From Hermatobates lingyangjiaoensis (taxonomy: Eukaryota > Arthropoda > Insecta > Hemiptera > Hermatobatidae), in NCBI GenBank assembly GCA_026182355.1, contig JAPFBL010000068.1, forward strand, positions 7,539,001 through 7,603,000: DNA of 64,000 bases, read 5' to 3'. The notes below the pieces were generated by a model. It saw only the letters and a program-made list of their open reading frames with translations, ran no database searches and was not told where the DNA came from. Positions 44,091 to 56,655 of the stretch are shown here, piece after piece; positions within the stretch are counted from its first letter, which is position 1, and each line of letters begins with the position of its first letter. The translations under genes were made by a program, and so were the position numbers.

Positions 44091-44794
44091 CTGTGTTCCG
44101 TCTATTTTATTTATAAACATTACAGAATTATTTTGATTTTATATATAATTCTGAACCATTAATACTTAAAATATATACTACGGCTGTACGCTGCAGTCTA
44201 TTCTTAAGTCCAGCTTTGCTTGTCTAAGTTTCCCTTAGGCTAGACCAAGGATCGGGTAACAAATATCAGTTTGTTTAACACAAATTATTTCATATCTAAT
44301 GGTTCAGGTGGCAGTATTCATATACTGAACAGCATAGTGAGCAGTGCTCACTGGAGCATCAACAAGAACAAGTTTATCTCCTAGAATTCTAGGTGTTCAA
44401 GGCTCAATCAAGTCTACCCAAATAAAAGTATGAATCGTCAGACACCACGAGGGAAAAACATTTGATGGACACACGAATGTGTGAGGCTATACCCATATTC
44501 TTGGTATCGAGTCACACTCATGACCTGGTGATACGATAATACATATTAGGTGGAACATAAACCCACGTAATAAGCACCATACTCGATTAAGTTTAAGATT
44601 CAAAGCAATTTTGGGATGTTGACATAGGTTCTGATATAGGTTAACATGAATATAGTACTAGAATAATACAGTAGAATTATTGTCGATACAGATGAAATAT
44701 TGATTATCATCATCTCGAAATATAATGGAGTCAATGTAATCTTTGAAGGTGAACAAGAATAACTCCCAATAACATAAAACACTGTAGCCATAAT

Positions 44795-44908
44795 TTTACT
44801 TTACTATAAGTAAAGTATAGTGATCGTGAAAAAAATCGATCTCGAGATTTTGACGGAATTACATGTTTTGAGGTCCCAGAAGTCGTTTTATGACCTTTTT
44901 TCGATGAA

Positions 44909-44979
<71 letters not shown>

Positions 44980-46332
44980 GGTGGTGGGTGGGTAGTTGAG
45001 TGTGTTAGCATTGCTTGTTACCACGCTACAGTCCAGAATCTTTGATGGATCAAGTTGATATTTTACACAAAAATGGGCCCCATTTAGACGAAGATCCCTA
45101 TTGTTTGGGAAGAATTATGCATGATGAAAAAGTCATTTTCCAGAAACCGTTTTTTAGAAAACATTTATTTCCCCTAAACTGATAAACCTAGAGCTTTGAA
45201 ATTTTGACATTATCTTTGACGTTACAAATGAAACAAACGAAAAATATATAGAGAATTTTAAAACAACAGAAAATATTTTTTTTTCAATAAAATGTAAAAA
45301 TTTTGACTTATAATTTAATCTCAAACCTTGTCAGAGCGATACAAGCCATACTGTTTGACGGATCAAAATGAAACTATGCCCAAAAATAGAACATTATGTG
45401 GAAAATGAGTTGAAATATTTTTTTTTTAAGATTACATTCGCTAAAGGGGCGTTACAGTACGATTTCTGTTTTCAGAAAATGTTTTTTTGACGCTAAACGG
45501 ATCATTGAAAAATAATGAAAATTTGACCAAAAATGTAACGAAAAATGAGCAATTTATAAAAAAAAATCATGAAGGTACAATTACGGGAAATAGCAATAAC
45601 GCTGTCAAATTTTTTATATTATTTTACATTGTTTACATTTACTTAGAAATTTTTTGAGCGAATCCACTAAGATAAAATGATTTTATAAAGGAAGAGTTTA
45701 AATTGTTTATTGAATTATATGAGATGTAAGAGGAATAATATTGTGCACGAAAATCATAACACTCACTCAGAAAAAATTCGTATATATGTTATTTGACATA
45801 GAGGAAGGAAAATGATCTTATTAAATACTAAGAAGCCATAAAATTCCCAGTATAATAATTCTGTAAAAAACACAAAATGTAAAAGATAATTCAAAATTGA
45901 AATCTTTTGTTTAGAGATTAATAAATGTAATTATCGTACATCTTTAATTATAAAACACCATTAAACAACATCATCTTGGCTGTTTATGATGTTTTTCAGA
46001 GAAAAAAAGGTTATTTTCTTGTTTTACATTTGAAAATTTTACTTTAATATTCAATGTAGAAGGATGTCAAGTAAACGATTTAAGAAATCCACTGGCTATT
46101 TGAACAAAAACCATGTTCTCTTGTAGGAGAATATTTCGTTTCAAGAAATGTTCACTTTGCATTTTCAAAAATGTTATTACTGCTGTAGTTATACTAATGA
46201 AATTATTTGCATCAGCTGTGTGATGTACAAAAATAAGCTTATAAATTGATATGTCCTTCAATCACTATCTGTACTACCTCAGGAATGAAAGACTAATAAT
46301 AATATCCCATTTAGATGTTTACGTTATGTTAA
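44795..46332. mobile_element. R-family repeat, copy 3, 3' truncated
   Basis: This copy starts like copies 1 and 2, carries a long (GT)n tract (about 44912-44975), and stops within the segment TTTAGATGTTTACGTTATG. The last 90 or so bases, including the inverted terminal word, are missing. A block near 45605 is shorter by about 60 bases than in copy 1. Confidence 0.85.
44912..44975. repeat. (GT)n microsatellite
   Basis: About 30 GT units lie at the position of the internal TG tract of the R family. Confidence 0.95.
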
Positions 46333-46769
46333 TAAATAAATATGGAGATGTATATAATGCTTTATAAATGTATAAACAATTTGACGCGGGGTGTTTTGAA
46401 AGCTGAAATTCGGTCGAAAGTGAAGGTATTTTTTTTCGAAAATTTTAGTCAAGGGCTGAGGCGTTGGAAAGCTGAGTCGTTAATGTATTCCATCAATGCT
46501 TTTATACAATTCACTACTATACATGCTTTTTTTCTGTCCTGAAATAGTAAAAAAAGCCTAGCAAACATAATAGATCTCTCTTTTGTTGAACCTGACTTAG
46601 AAAACAGGTTAATTTTGTTAATATAATAAAAATCTAGAAAATCTTTTCTTGTTAGGTTATTTCAGTGTGTTTATTCGGTTAGTCGATGTTTATTAAACAG
46701 TGACGTTTCCTAGATATAAAGGTGTGACATTTAATCTTTAGTTCATTGTAAGGTTTACTCTCTCATATA

Positions 46770-47098
46770 AAAAGATTTTACAATAAACAACTGAAATAAC
46801 AATCAACGTTCAAACCACAACACTTTGATAAGAGTCAAATCCCCACTGACAGAGTCAGTTGGGACTCTGACGAAGACCGCTTTTTCTCATTTGTTATTGT
46901 GTTTAGGACGTTTAGTCAGATTGGACTCTATCGAAGACCGCTTTTTCTGATTTCTTATTGCGTTTAGAACGGTTAGTCAGATGGGACTCTGACGAAGACC
47001 GCTTTTTCTCATTTCTTATTGCGTTTAGAACGTTTAGTCAGTTGGGACTCTGACGAAGACCGCTTTTTCTCATTTCTTATTGCGTTTAGAACGTTTAC
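46770..47098. repeat. family A derived minisatellite, 61-bp unit x 4
   Basis: After a family A tail (46775-46815) comes a tandem array from 46861 of four units. Each has GGGACTCTGACGAAGACCGC, TTTTTCTCATTTCTTATTG, and GTTTAGAACGTTTAGTCAG. Compared with intact family A, the loop, GAAA box and stem III are deleted, so CTGACGA is repeated without its catalytic partner. Confidence 0.8.
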
Positions 47099-47466
47099 TC
47101 TCTCTTATATGTACCTGCATCTAATCCTGTTTTACACCTAGGTTAGATTAAGTTAGGTTGCAGTGTCAGTCTCACAAGGGAACACACATAGCCAGAACAT
47201 TGACCCATTCTGATACTACACAATGAACATTCTACATTTTGTAATTCTAGATTTCACCTAACTCAAGTGTATTAAAAATGTATTATTGATAGTATCTGAA
47301 ACAGCTTGATCCACATCTGTTCTGGTTTAGTTATTTGAATGCATTCATTCGGTCAGTCGATGTGTTTTCAGAAGCGACGTTTCTTAAAGGAGTGATATTC
47401 AACCTTTAGTTCATTGGAAGATCTACTCTCTCTTATAGTTGGATCTAATCCTCTTTTTCACCAAGG

Positions 47467-47489
47467 ATAGGTTAGGTTAGGTTAGGTTG
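47467..47489. repeat. short (TTAGG)n run
   Basis: Four AGGTT units occur in tandem. TTAGG is the usual arthropod telomere unit, but a run this short inside a repeat says little about chromosome position. Confidence 0.6.
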
Positions 47490-47564
47490 CAATGGTACTC
47501 TCACAAGAGAACACACATAGCCAGAACATTGCCCTCCTTTGTGATACCACACAAAGAACACTCT

Positions 47565-47668
47565 TCCTAACTCAAGTGAATTTAGAGTAGGGATCTTTAG
47601 CGACTACCTGGCATCATATAAGCTCGAGACAGACTGCTTAACGTCCTTCCCGATTCATATTTACCACA
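47565..47668 (-). mobile_element. SINE fragment, second copy
   Basis: The minus strand has GGACGTTAAGCAGTC, GGTAGTCGCTAAAGATCCC and TACTCTAAATTCAC. This is clearly homologous to the central domain and tail of the SINE at 19575-19887. The tRNA-like head and poly-A are missing. Confidence 0.75.
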
Positions 47669-48021
47669 TAAAAAACATTCAAAAAAAGGAAAATTAGTAT
47701 TAAACTTTCACAGAAGAGAAGACATACAATAAAAATTAAAATCAAGAATGCTCTATGTTGACTGTTTTGGTGTAAGACAACTTTACGTGGTTGATCTCAG
47801 TCTGATAACGAATGTTGTCGTGAGTAGGTTTTACTTTCTTCAAAAGAAGTGCGTTTGACTTGTTGGTGGGTAAATTAGGACCAGATGATAAAGTGGCTAT
47901 ATACTGAGGAATACTACCATATCAGTGCTGACCTGTCAAAATTTGTACAGCCCACTTCACCACTTCAAACGTTCGTCTACAGTCTACATCAATCAATGCA
48001 TTAAGGCATTTCATCAAGTCG

Positions 48022-48440
48022 AAAGTATAAATATAACTTAGTCAATCGTGAAAAAAAATCTCGAGATTTTGACTGAATTATATGTTCTGAGGTCCCAAAA
48101 GACGTTTCATGAAGATTTTCAATGATGTCTTAGTGTGGATGATGGTGGGTGGGTGAGTGTGTTAGCATTGCTTGTTACCACGCCACAATTCAGAATCTTT
48201 GCTGGATGAAGTTGATAGTTTACACAAAATGGACCTCATAGTATACATAAACCCAGCTGTTTGGGAGCAATTATGCATGATAGCAAAGTCACTTTATTTG
48301 CCAAAAAAAATTTTTAGATTATATTTTTTCCCCTAAACTATTAATTCTAAGAGTTTTGAAAATATGGCATTATCTTTGAGGTTACTAATGACATAAACGA
48401 AAAATATATTCAGAATTTTAAAACAACGGGAAATATTTTT
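48022..48440. mobile_element. R-family repeat, copy 4, 5' part
   Basis: Reading starts at TAGTCAATCGTGAAAAAAAATC and follows the R consensus through the TG tract to ACGGGAAATATTTTTTTC. There the tandem array of the foldback structure begins. It is more diverged than copies 1-3. Confidence 0.75.
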
Positions 48441-48474
48441 TTCATGAAATTACTTCTTTTCATGAAATTACACT

Positions 48475-49022
48475 GAGATTGTAACGCCATCTCTTGGTCT
48501 TTTCATGTAATTACACGGCGATTGTAACGCCATCTCTTGGTCTTTTCATGAAATTACATGGCGATTCTAACGCCATCTCTTGATCTCTTTAAGAAATTAC
48601 ACGGCGATTCTAACGCCATCTCTTGATCTTTTCATGAAATTACACGGCGATTCTAACGCCATCTCTTGATCTTTAATGAAATTACACGGCGATTCTAACG
48701 CCATCTCTTGATCTTTTCATGAAATTACAGGGCGATTCTAACGCCATCTCTTGATCTTTTCATGAAATTACACGGCGATTCTACGCCATCTCTTGATCTT
48801 TTCATGAAATTACACGGCGATTCTAACTCCATCTCTTGGTCTTTTCATGAAATTACACGGCGATTCTAATGCCATCTCTTGATCTTTTCATGAAATTACA
48901 CGGCGATTCTAACGCTATCTCTTGGTCTTTTCATGAAATTACACGGCGATTCTAACACCACCTCTTGGTCTTTTCATGAAATTACACGGTGATTCTAACG
49001 CCATCTCTTGGTCTTTTCATGA
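48475..49022. repeat. 43-bp tandem array, left, about 13 units
   Basis: The unit includes ACACGGCGATTCTAACGCC, ATCTCTTGATC and TTTTCATGAAATT. Units differ by a few bases, with one 1-base and one 4-base loss. A short pause occurs at each end in the words TTCATGAAATTAC. Confidence 0.95.
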
Positions 49023-49406
49023 AGTTATGTACCGTCAGTCATCGCGCGCGAGACTTTTCCAGGTATGTGATATCCTGGACCTTCGGTGATATTGAGAGCA
49101 TCCCCTGCGGGTAATTTTTTCTCAATTTAGTTGAGCGGGAGCGCAATAGCTCGTTGAACACCTTTTAGTGCGTTGTAATCTTGATCTTTTTACATTTGGA
49201 CATTGTGAGAAGTTTTTAACCCTCACTTATTGAATTTTTAGCGGTTTTTTGCGTTTTTCCCAATTTACTCCCCCCCCCCACCATTTTTTTATACCTGGCC
49301 CATACCCAATTTTATTTTATTACCCCCCCTGACAGTTTCTCATCATCTCCGGCCCTCTGGACCAATCCCCAGACCCAGAAAATTTCTGGATTGAACTTTG
49401 ACCCCA

Positions 49407-49892
49407 ATTACACGGCGATTCTAACGGCAGCTCTTGGTCTTTTCATGAAATTACACGGCGATTCTAACGCCTTCTCTTGGTCTTTTCGTGGAGAAGACTA
49501 AGACATCAAAATCGAGAACTAGAATCGCTGTGTAATTTCATAAAAAGACCAAGAAGATAATCCTTCCTTTCTGGGGGAGATGAACGCTTCCGGTTTTTTC
49601 TGCTGGCCACACATAGCAACCTCGCTATTACTTCTTGCACCCAATTCCCATCTGCACCCCTCGGCCGGAAGTTGGCAACCTTAATTGGGCTTCACATCTT
49701 ATCCTCCGTTAAACTTGCCCTAGGAGATTTTCTCAACTGATCCTCGCTCCTGGAGGAGGTCGATTCATGTTCGGCTTTTGGTGACTTCCTACTAATGTCA
49801 CCGGATACTCCTTATTAAACTGATTAAAATGGCGTTTTCCTGATTAAAATAGTGCCTGGAGCTCCACCTGGAGCTGAGATAAACGCGTTCAA
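49407..49892. other. non-mirrored centre of the foldback structure
   Basis: The centre begins with two more 43-bp units in plus orientation and, after GAGAAGACTAAGACATC, one in minus orientation. Then comes about 330 bases of unique, GC-richer DNA containing CTCGGCCGGAAGTTGGCAACC, without a recognisable protein or RNA. It could be the remnant of an internal gene or captured host DNA. Confidence 0.6.
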
Positions 49893-50283
49893 AGGTTAGG
49901 GTCAAAGTTCAATCCAGAAATTTTCTGGGTTAGGGGATTGATCCAGAGGGCCGGAGATGATTGGAAACTGTCAGGGGGGGTAATAAAATAAAATTGGGTA
50001 TGAGCCAGGTATAAAAAAATGGTGGGGAAGGGGGAGTAAATTGGGAAAAACGCAAAAAACCGCTGAAAATTCAATAAGTGAGGGTTAAAAACTTCTCACA
50101 ATGCTCCAAAAGTAAAAGGCTCAAGATGACAACGCACTAAAAGGTGCTCAACGAGCTATTGCGCTCTCGCTCAACTAAATTGAGAAGAAATTTCCCGCGG
50201 GGGATGCTCTCAATATCACCGAAGGTCCCGGATATCACGTACCCGGACAAGTCTCGCGCGCGATGACTGACGTTACATAACTT

Positions 50284-50770
50284 CATGAAAAGACCAAGAG
50301 ATGGCGTTAGAATCGCTGTGTAATTTCATGAAAAGACCAAGAAATGGCGTCAGAATCGCCGTGTAATTTCATGAAAAGATCAAGAGATAGTGTTAGAATC
50401 GCCGTGTAATTTCATGAGAAGATCAAGAGATGGCGTTAGAATCGAGGTGTAATTTCATGAAAAGACCAAGAGATGGCGTTAGAATCGCCGTATAATTTCA
50501 TGAGAAAATCAAGAGATGGCGTTAGAATCGCCGTGTAATTTCATGAAAAGACCAAGAGATGGCGTCAGAATCGCCGTGTAAATTCATGAAAAGACCAAGA
50601 GATGGCGTTAGAATCGCCTTGTAATTTCATGAAAAGACCAAGAGATGGCGTTAGAATCACCGTGTAATTTCATGAGAAGACCAAGAGATGGCGTTAGAAT
50701 CGCCGTGTAATTTCATGAAAAGACCAAGAGATGGCGTTACAATCGCCGTGTAATTTCATGAAAAGACGTA
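50284..50770. repeat. 43-bp tandem array, right, about 11 units, inverted
   Basis: It is made of the same unit as the left array, read on the other strand (AGAGATGGCGTTAGAATCGC, CGTGTAATTTCATG, AAAAGACCA). Most left units say CTTGATC and most right units say the equivalent of CTTGGTC, so the two arrays have been homogenised separately. Confidence 0.95.
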
Positions 50771-50932
50771 ATTTTTCGTGAAATAAATATTTCCCGTTGT
50801 TTTTAAATTCTGAATATATTTTTCTTTTATATCGTTAGTAACCTCAAAGATAATGCCATATTTGCAAAAATCTTAGAATTAATAGTTTAGGGGAAAAAAT
50901 ATAATCTAAAAACTTTTTTTGGCAAAAAAAAG

Positions 50933-52172
50933 GGTGTGTTAGCATTGCTTGATAGCCACGCTACAGTCAAGGATCTTTGATGGATCAAGTTGTTATTTTA
51001 CAAAATATGGGCCCCATAAAGACGAAGATCCTTGTTGTTTAGGAAGAATTATGCATGATGGGAAAGTCACTTTTTTTGCCAAAAACCGTTTTTTAGAAAA
51101 CATTTATTTCTGTTAAACTGATAACCCTAGAGTTTTGAAATTTTGTTATTGTCTTTGAGGTTACAAATGGGACAATTTCAAACCTTATGAGAGCCATACA
51201 AGCCATACTGTTTGACGGATCAAAATGAAACTATGCCTGAAAATAGAACATTATGTGGAGAATGAGTTGAAATATTTTTTTCAAAATTACATTCGCTAAA
51301 GGGGTAGAGTTCAGAATTTACAGTAGGATTTCTGTTTTCAGAAAATGTTTTTTTGACGCTAAACGGATCTTTGAAAAATAATGAAAATTTGACCAAAAAT
51401 GTAACGAAAAATGAGCAATTCATAAAAAAAAATCATGTAGGTACAATTACGGGAAATAGCAATAACGCTGTAAAAACTGTTTTTTTATCCTAGACTAAGA
51501 GATCACCTGGTATACTTGTCATTTTTTTTATATTATTTTACATTGTTTACATTTACTTAGAAATTTTTTGAGCGAATCCACTAAGATAAAATTGATTTTA
51601 TAAAGGGAGAGTTTAAATTGTTTATTGAATTATATGAGATATAAGAGGAATAATATTGTGCACGAAAATGATAACACTCACTTAGAAAAAATTCGTATAT
51701 ATGTTATTTGACAAAGAGGAAGGAAAATGATATTATTAAATACTAAGAAGCCATAAAATTCCCAGTACAATAATTCTGTAAAAACCCCAAAATGTAAAAG
51801 ATAATTCAAAATTGAAATCTTTCGTTTAGAGATTAATAAATGTAATTATCGTACATCTTTAATAATAAATCATCTTAAAACAACATTTTCTTCGTTGTTT
51901 ATGATGTTTTTCAGAGAAAAAAAGGTATTTTCCTGTTATTACTGTTGTAGTTATACTAATGAAATTATTTGCATCAGCTGTGTGATGTACAAAATTAAGC
52001 TTATATATTGATATGTCCTTCAATCACTATCTTTACTACCTCAGGAACGAGAGACTAATAATCATATCCCATTTAGATGTTTACGTTATGCTTAAATGAG
52101 ACGTTATGTGTTATATACTCAAGAAATTTGAAATTAGGTTGAGTGTTAAGTTGAGTGTACGCCACTCCAGAT
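50933..52172. mobile_element. R-family repeat, 5' truncated copy
   Basis: It begins at GTGTGTTAGCATTGCTTG, just past the TG tract of the R consensus, and runs to GCCACTCCAGA and poly-T. The deletion near 51935 removes about 120 bases. It continues directly from the inverted R piece of the foldback arm. Confidence 0.8.
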
Positions 52173-52179
52173 TTTTTTT

Positions 52180-55100
52180 TATAGTAATGTCAACTGATAT
52201 ACAGGGATTACTGTTTACGAGTAGTATTTAACAGTGACGCTGAACCCTTTTGTTTCTAAGTCTGCCCAATGCTGAGGGAGAACCAAAACTACTTTAGTCA
52301 ACACCAAATTAGTAGAACAGGTACGAAGGCGTGGTTTCATCGTTACAGTACACAGAATAACGCATCGTTAGTCATGTTTAGGAGATAGGCTACCTATGAC
52401 TGGATCTGTTCTATCAATCTTATCACAATTAAAGCATTAAATATAATTTTACTAAAAGCAATCTCCATATCAATTAATTGATTAATACAAATAGTATAAT
52501 AATTAATAATAAGTAAATGCACCTTTATCTGTTCTATGGCAACAGAAGTAGTTATATTCAAGTACAGTTATTCACTTCGGCTACATGGTATGCAGGCATA
52601 GACGTAATAATTCCATGTCGTTCAATAATTACAGTTTTACTAGTTTTGTCATTGTAATAGTTCTAATCAGATTACTTCGTTTAAAAGAATTTGTTATATT
52701 ACTTCTGATATAAAAAATGTTTATATCAGAAAAAGTATATATGTAGCTATTATTAACAATATACAACCAAATACCAAGGTATATATATAATAATGCACTA
52801 TGATAAAATGGGAAAATATAAGTAGAGATAATATGCTTAGGTGAATACAATTGATTCTAAATAAGTATTAATCATGACAAGAGTGCGTAGGTTTAGAGAG
52901 TCTGAAATAGGTTTGTTTGAAGTATCCAGGGTTCAAGGTGAGAAGGCTAAAATAGCCGTTTCAGGACCAGAAGCCAACTTAAGACAGCTGCATTTTAAGT
53001 AATGTAGAGTAGAACCCAAAAGGAATAACTTTTACTCTAATATCATGAATATGATTTGTTTTGATGTTTGGTAAGAGGGTAACATAATACTAGTGAGTAC
53101 GTAACTAACTACTTTAATTAAGTGGATTGAAATGGCATTTATTCAACAAAAAAAAAATCATCTATTTTTCTATATTTTTACACTATTATGAGTGAAATAT
53201 ATTAATCATGAACAAATTTTACGTCGAGGTTTTAACGAATTCATACCCGTTCATATTGAAGTATTTTTGATGGTATCTGTGTGTGTGTGGTTGGTGGATG
53301 TGTATCCAAAGTTTGTGGACAAGCTATAAGTCACACCGTTAAATTGGTATTATACCCAAAAATAAGACTTTTTTGAAGTAATTACTTTTTATCCATTAGT
53401 AATTACTTCTAATCCATTCTAAAACCCACTAATTTTAGAGCTTGAAATTTTGCAGCAATTATAAACCCAATGTAGGCATTGATTAAAAAATTTCAGTATT
53501 TTGTAGTATTCTAAAAGGCCTGTTTTGTATAAAAATGATAAAATTTTTGGCTTAAGTTTAAAATAATAGCTCATCAGCACTGTTTGAAAAATAATAATGA
53601 CAATTGACAAACCTATAATTTTTGATATGATGAAAAAAACTTATTTTATTGGATAATACTAAACTATGGGGAAGCACTTTATCATATTTATGTCAAATAG
53701 AGTACTCCTTTCAGAAACTTCCAGTAACTCTAGAACCCTCAAAATTGGTAATAAGTATTGCTCTAATGAAAATATAGCATAACAAAGATTTCTAGAGTGT
53801 AATAACAAGTAAAAAACTGGCCGTTAAATGTAAAGTCTTTTATATAGCATATACATGTACTATGATTATATATCGTAACATGACTACATTAGAACCATAT
53901 AACTACATATAACATATATGTTTATAGTTATCCTGGAATCGTTTAACTAAGATAGGATAAGAAACTAAAAATGGATGTAATTTCCCTGTTCAAAGATCAC
54001 ATATAATTACGTGTAGTAGGAAAAATTATACTTCGACTTTGTATACCCTAATAATTCCTCCAACAACTTCCAGTGTTACCAACAATGTTTAATATATTGT
54101 TTGTTTTACGTCAAAAATAAAGCCATTGTAAAAAATTTGTAAAACTATTATGATTAAAGTTAACTGTTTGAAAGAGAAGAAAAAAAAACCTAGTGTAGAG
54201 GGAGGGTGTAGGATGGTGATTTGTCGAGTCCCTGACGGAGGGGGTAAAACTAACCTAGTTCAGTTCTCCTCTCACCTCCGACCATCTCTGCTAGAAACTA
54301 AGTAAGTCATTTAATTTATCTTAGATTCTAAAAATAAGATTAATAACATATATGATTTGACTATTTTAAAAGTATAAAATATACATAAACATTACTTCCC
54401 TTCAAATTTTAAAGAAAAAGATTATAAGTGATACTCGTGGTCTCTTGCACTCTCAGCTAGGTATGTTTGATTTTAATTGGTATCCTCTTACTAAAGAAAG
54501 AATCACTCTAACTGACTTCCTATTACACATAATATTGTTAATTAGCCTAATCAATTTTTTTACAGTTTTGGCTTATTGTTATTAACTTTTCAACTATTTT
54601 TTTTTATTTGCAAAGTCACTTTTCATAACTATTTAACAGTTTTAATTGCTTTAAGTATTAGCAATGTCCATTGTCAAAATTATTTATAGTAATTGTAAGA
54701 ACTAATTTAGATAACTAGAATAAATTGTACTAACCATTATCTGAGTAAGTGCATTCTATACCCATGTACATATATCATACATAATTTGTTTGGAATAAAA
54801 TACTTTTAATAAAGATACATGCATTCTAAATAATATCAGTGTTACTCATAAGTCTATAATTATTAAAGGTCTAATGACATTGATTCTATATTTAACAACA
54901 AAGCCAATAACTAATAAGTACAATGAAACTAAAAGTACTTATTAAAAACTAATAAACTAAAAGTACAATTATTGTAATTTTCGATCTAATTAACTTTTAA
55001 ACCTTTTTATATATTAATATATATAAATCTTTAATATTAATATATATATATATATATATGAAATTTTTTTTCTTCCAAATTTAAAGAATGCCTTGCAATT

Positions 55101-56655
55101 TTTGCTTATTAGATATATGTAGCAAGAATTAATCACTATGTGTGTTTTCATAGTCGAATGTTTTGTTTCATCGTTCAATCTTCTAGTTCTTCTTGAGAGG
55201 ATACACAGGTATATGGAGCATTTTAGTTATAAAATAAACTTTAATAATTAATAGTCATTTGTAAGATAAAATTATTGAGACAATGAGAAGGTTGGTCAAA
55301 AATTAAAAAAAAAGTATGTCCAACTGGATTTTTTATACAAGTATGGTGCTATAAACGTGAAAAAAATAGTAAAACGTGTAAACAAAATTAAGTCCTTCCA
55401 CCAGTAACAGACCTCACCAGAGTTTTAATGAGTGTAAAAATTTCTTATCTATAATAATTTTGTTTATTTATTTTGTAACTATTAATACTGTTCATGTGTT
55501 AGTTTTCATAGAAGTTACTTTAAATGAAGAGAACATTCGCGCAAATTATTTGATATTAGGCTATTATTAAAACATATTTCATACTCCATTATGGTATTAA
55601 AAAGTACGGAAAAGTGTTGTGTATATTATTTGGTTGCAATAGCCTAATTTAAATAATAAATATAACGACGGATAATCACAAACGTGAAATAGAGTTTTCC
55701 GTAGCCACATTTTCAAAAACTACTAGTGTTTAATTCTTAATAACTTCACTATAATTAATCACAATACAAACTCGTTTTCCATAAATTAAGTTTTGGTTTT
55801 ATTATGTGATTAAAGTGTAGACATAATATCAAACGCTCTGGTAAATATGGTTAAACTCACAAATGATCACAGGTTAATGATCACATTTGTTTCAATGTGG
55901 TTATATATCAAACTTGAAACATTGACTTAGAAGAATTTGAAATGGTTTTGTTATTATAATCTAATTAAGACACTTAATGTCATCTAACTCTATATACCAC
56001 TGCTATATAGTTCCTATTCTGTTTCATATTCTTGTTTCTAAAAACAACTCTGTGTTTTTAGTTCTTCTATAAACTTCATAATTGTATTCAGAGAATTATC
56101 TCTCACTTTTATTAGTTTTAGGTATAATTTGCAAAAATGTTTAATTTCTTAAAAGCAATTGCTTTACATTCAAATGTTATGTGATCAAACTTTCCAATGC
56201 CCTCACGAGACAGTCTGCATGATGCGTGTAACGTTAACTGCAGCTTTCAGTTGTACATGGAAGAAAAATGTTTTAGTTTACTTTATAGACATATTTATAA
56301 ATCCTTAATATCAAGATTTATTAATTCCTTAGAAATTTATGATCAGTAAAAATGACCTTTTAGACTAAAATAGACTATGTTTTTACGGCCGCCTTTCATC
56401 TGTTTTTCTTTTCATCTTTTCCTCAATTGTCCCCTTGCGAAAGCCGACCTGTGTTATACAAAAACCTACAAGCTGCAGAAGGTTTGTTTGGGTTTCCAAA
56501 CTTTTCCTACAAATTCACTGCCTCATTCTCCTGATTCTCTTATGCCCAGGTACACACAAGTACTTCTTGTCTGAAATCAGTGAGTTTACAATCATGGTGA
56601 TTGTTTTGATCACTTTGACTGCTTTATAAAATATTTTATGAGGAGCATGATATAG
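52180..56655. other. AT-rich stretch with one old R fragment
   Basis: At 53170-53340 an ancient R 5' part is readable (AATCATGAACAAATTTTACG, a TG tract, ATCCAAAGTTTGTGGAC). Elsewhere I see no gene or repeat. A TA run lies near 55035. The purine-rich patch at 54175-54300 and several open frames match nothing I know. Confidence 0.5.

Larger units (their letters stand above)
46650..47600. repeat. diverged direct duplication
   Basis: Blocks at about 46660-46765 and 47330-47420 share TTCGGTTAGTCGATG-like words, TTTAGTTCATTG and ACTCTCTC. Blocks at about 47100-47230 and 47415-47570 share ATCTAATCCT, AGGTTAG, CTCACAAG and ACACACATAGCCAGAACATT. The first copy is interrupted by the family A minisatellite. 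Confidence 0.7.
48295..50932. mobile_element. 2.6-kb foldback structure with satellite arms
   Basis: Left arm 48295-49406 and right arm 49893-50932 are reverse complements. From outside in, each holds 150 bases of R-family sequence, an array of 43-bp units, and a 380-bp GC-richer block (with CATCGCGCGCGAGACTTTTCC and a C-rich tract). Between them lies a 490-bp centre that is not mirrored. Long inverted repeats built of tandem units recall foldback (FB) elements of Drosophila. Because R-family DNA is part of the arms, a local inverted duplication is the alternative. No coding frame is convincing. Confidence 0.85.

Noticed and set aside
47467..47489. TTAGG repeats as a telomere
   Set aside because: There are only about four units within an ordinary duplicated block; no long array or chromosome end is visible.
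48475..49022. Regular 43-bp array looking like a CRISPR
   Set aside because: The whole unit is repeated without unique spacers, the context is eukaryotic, and no cas genes are present. It is a minisatellite.
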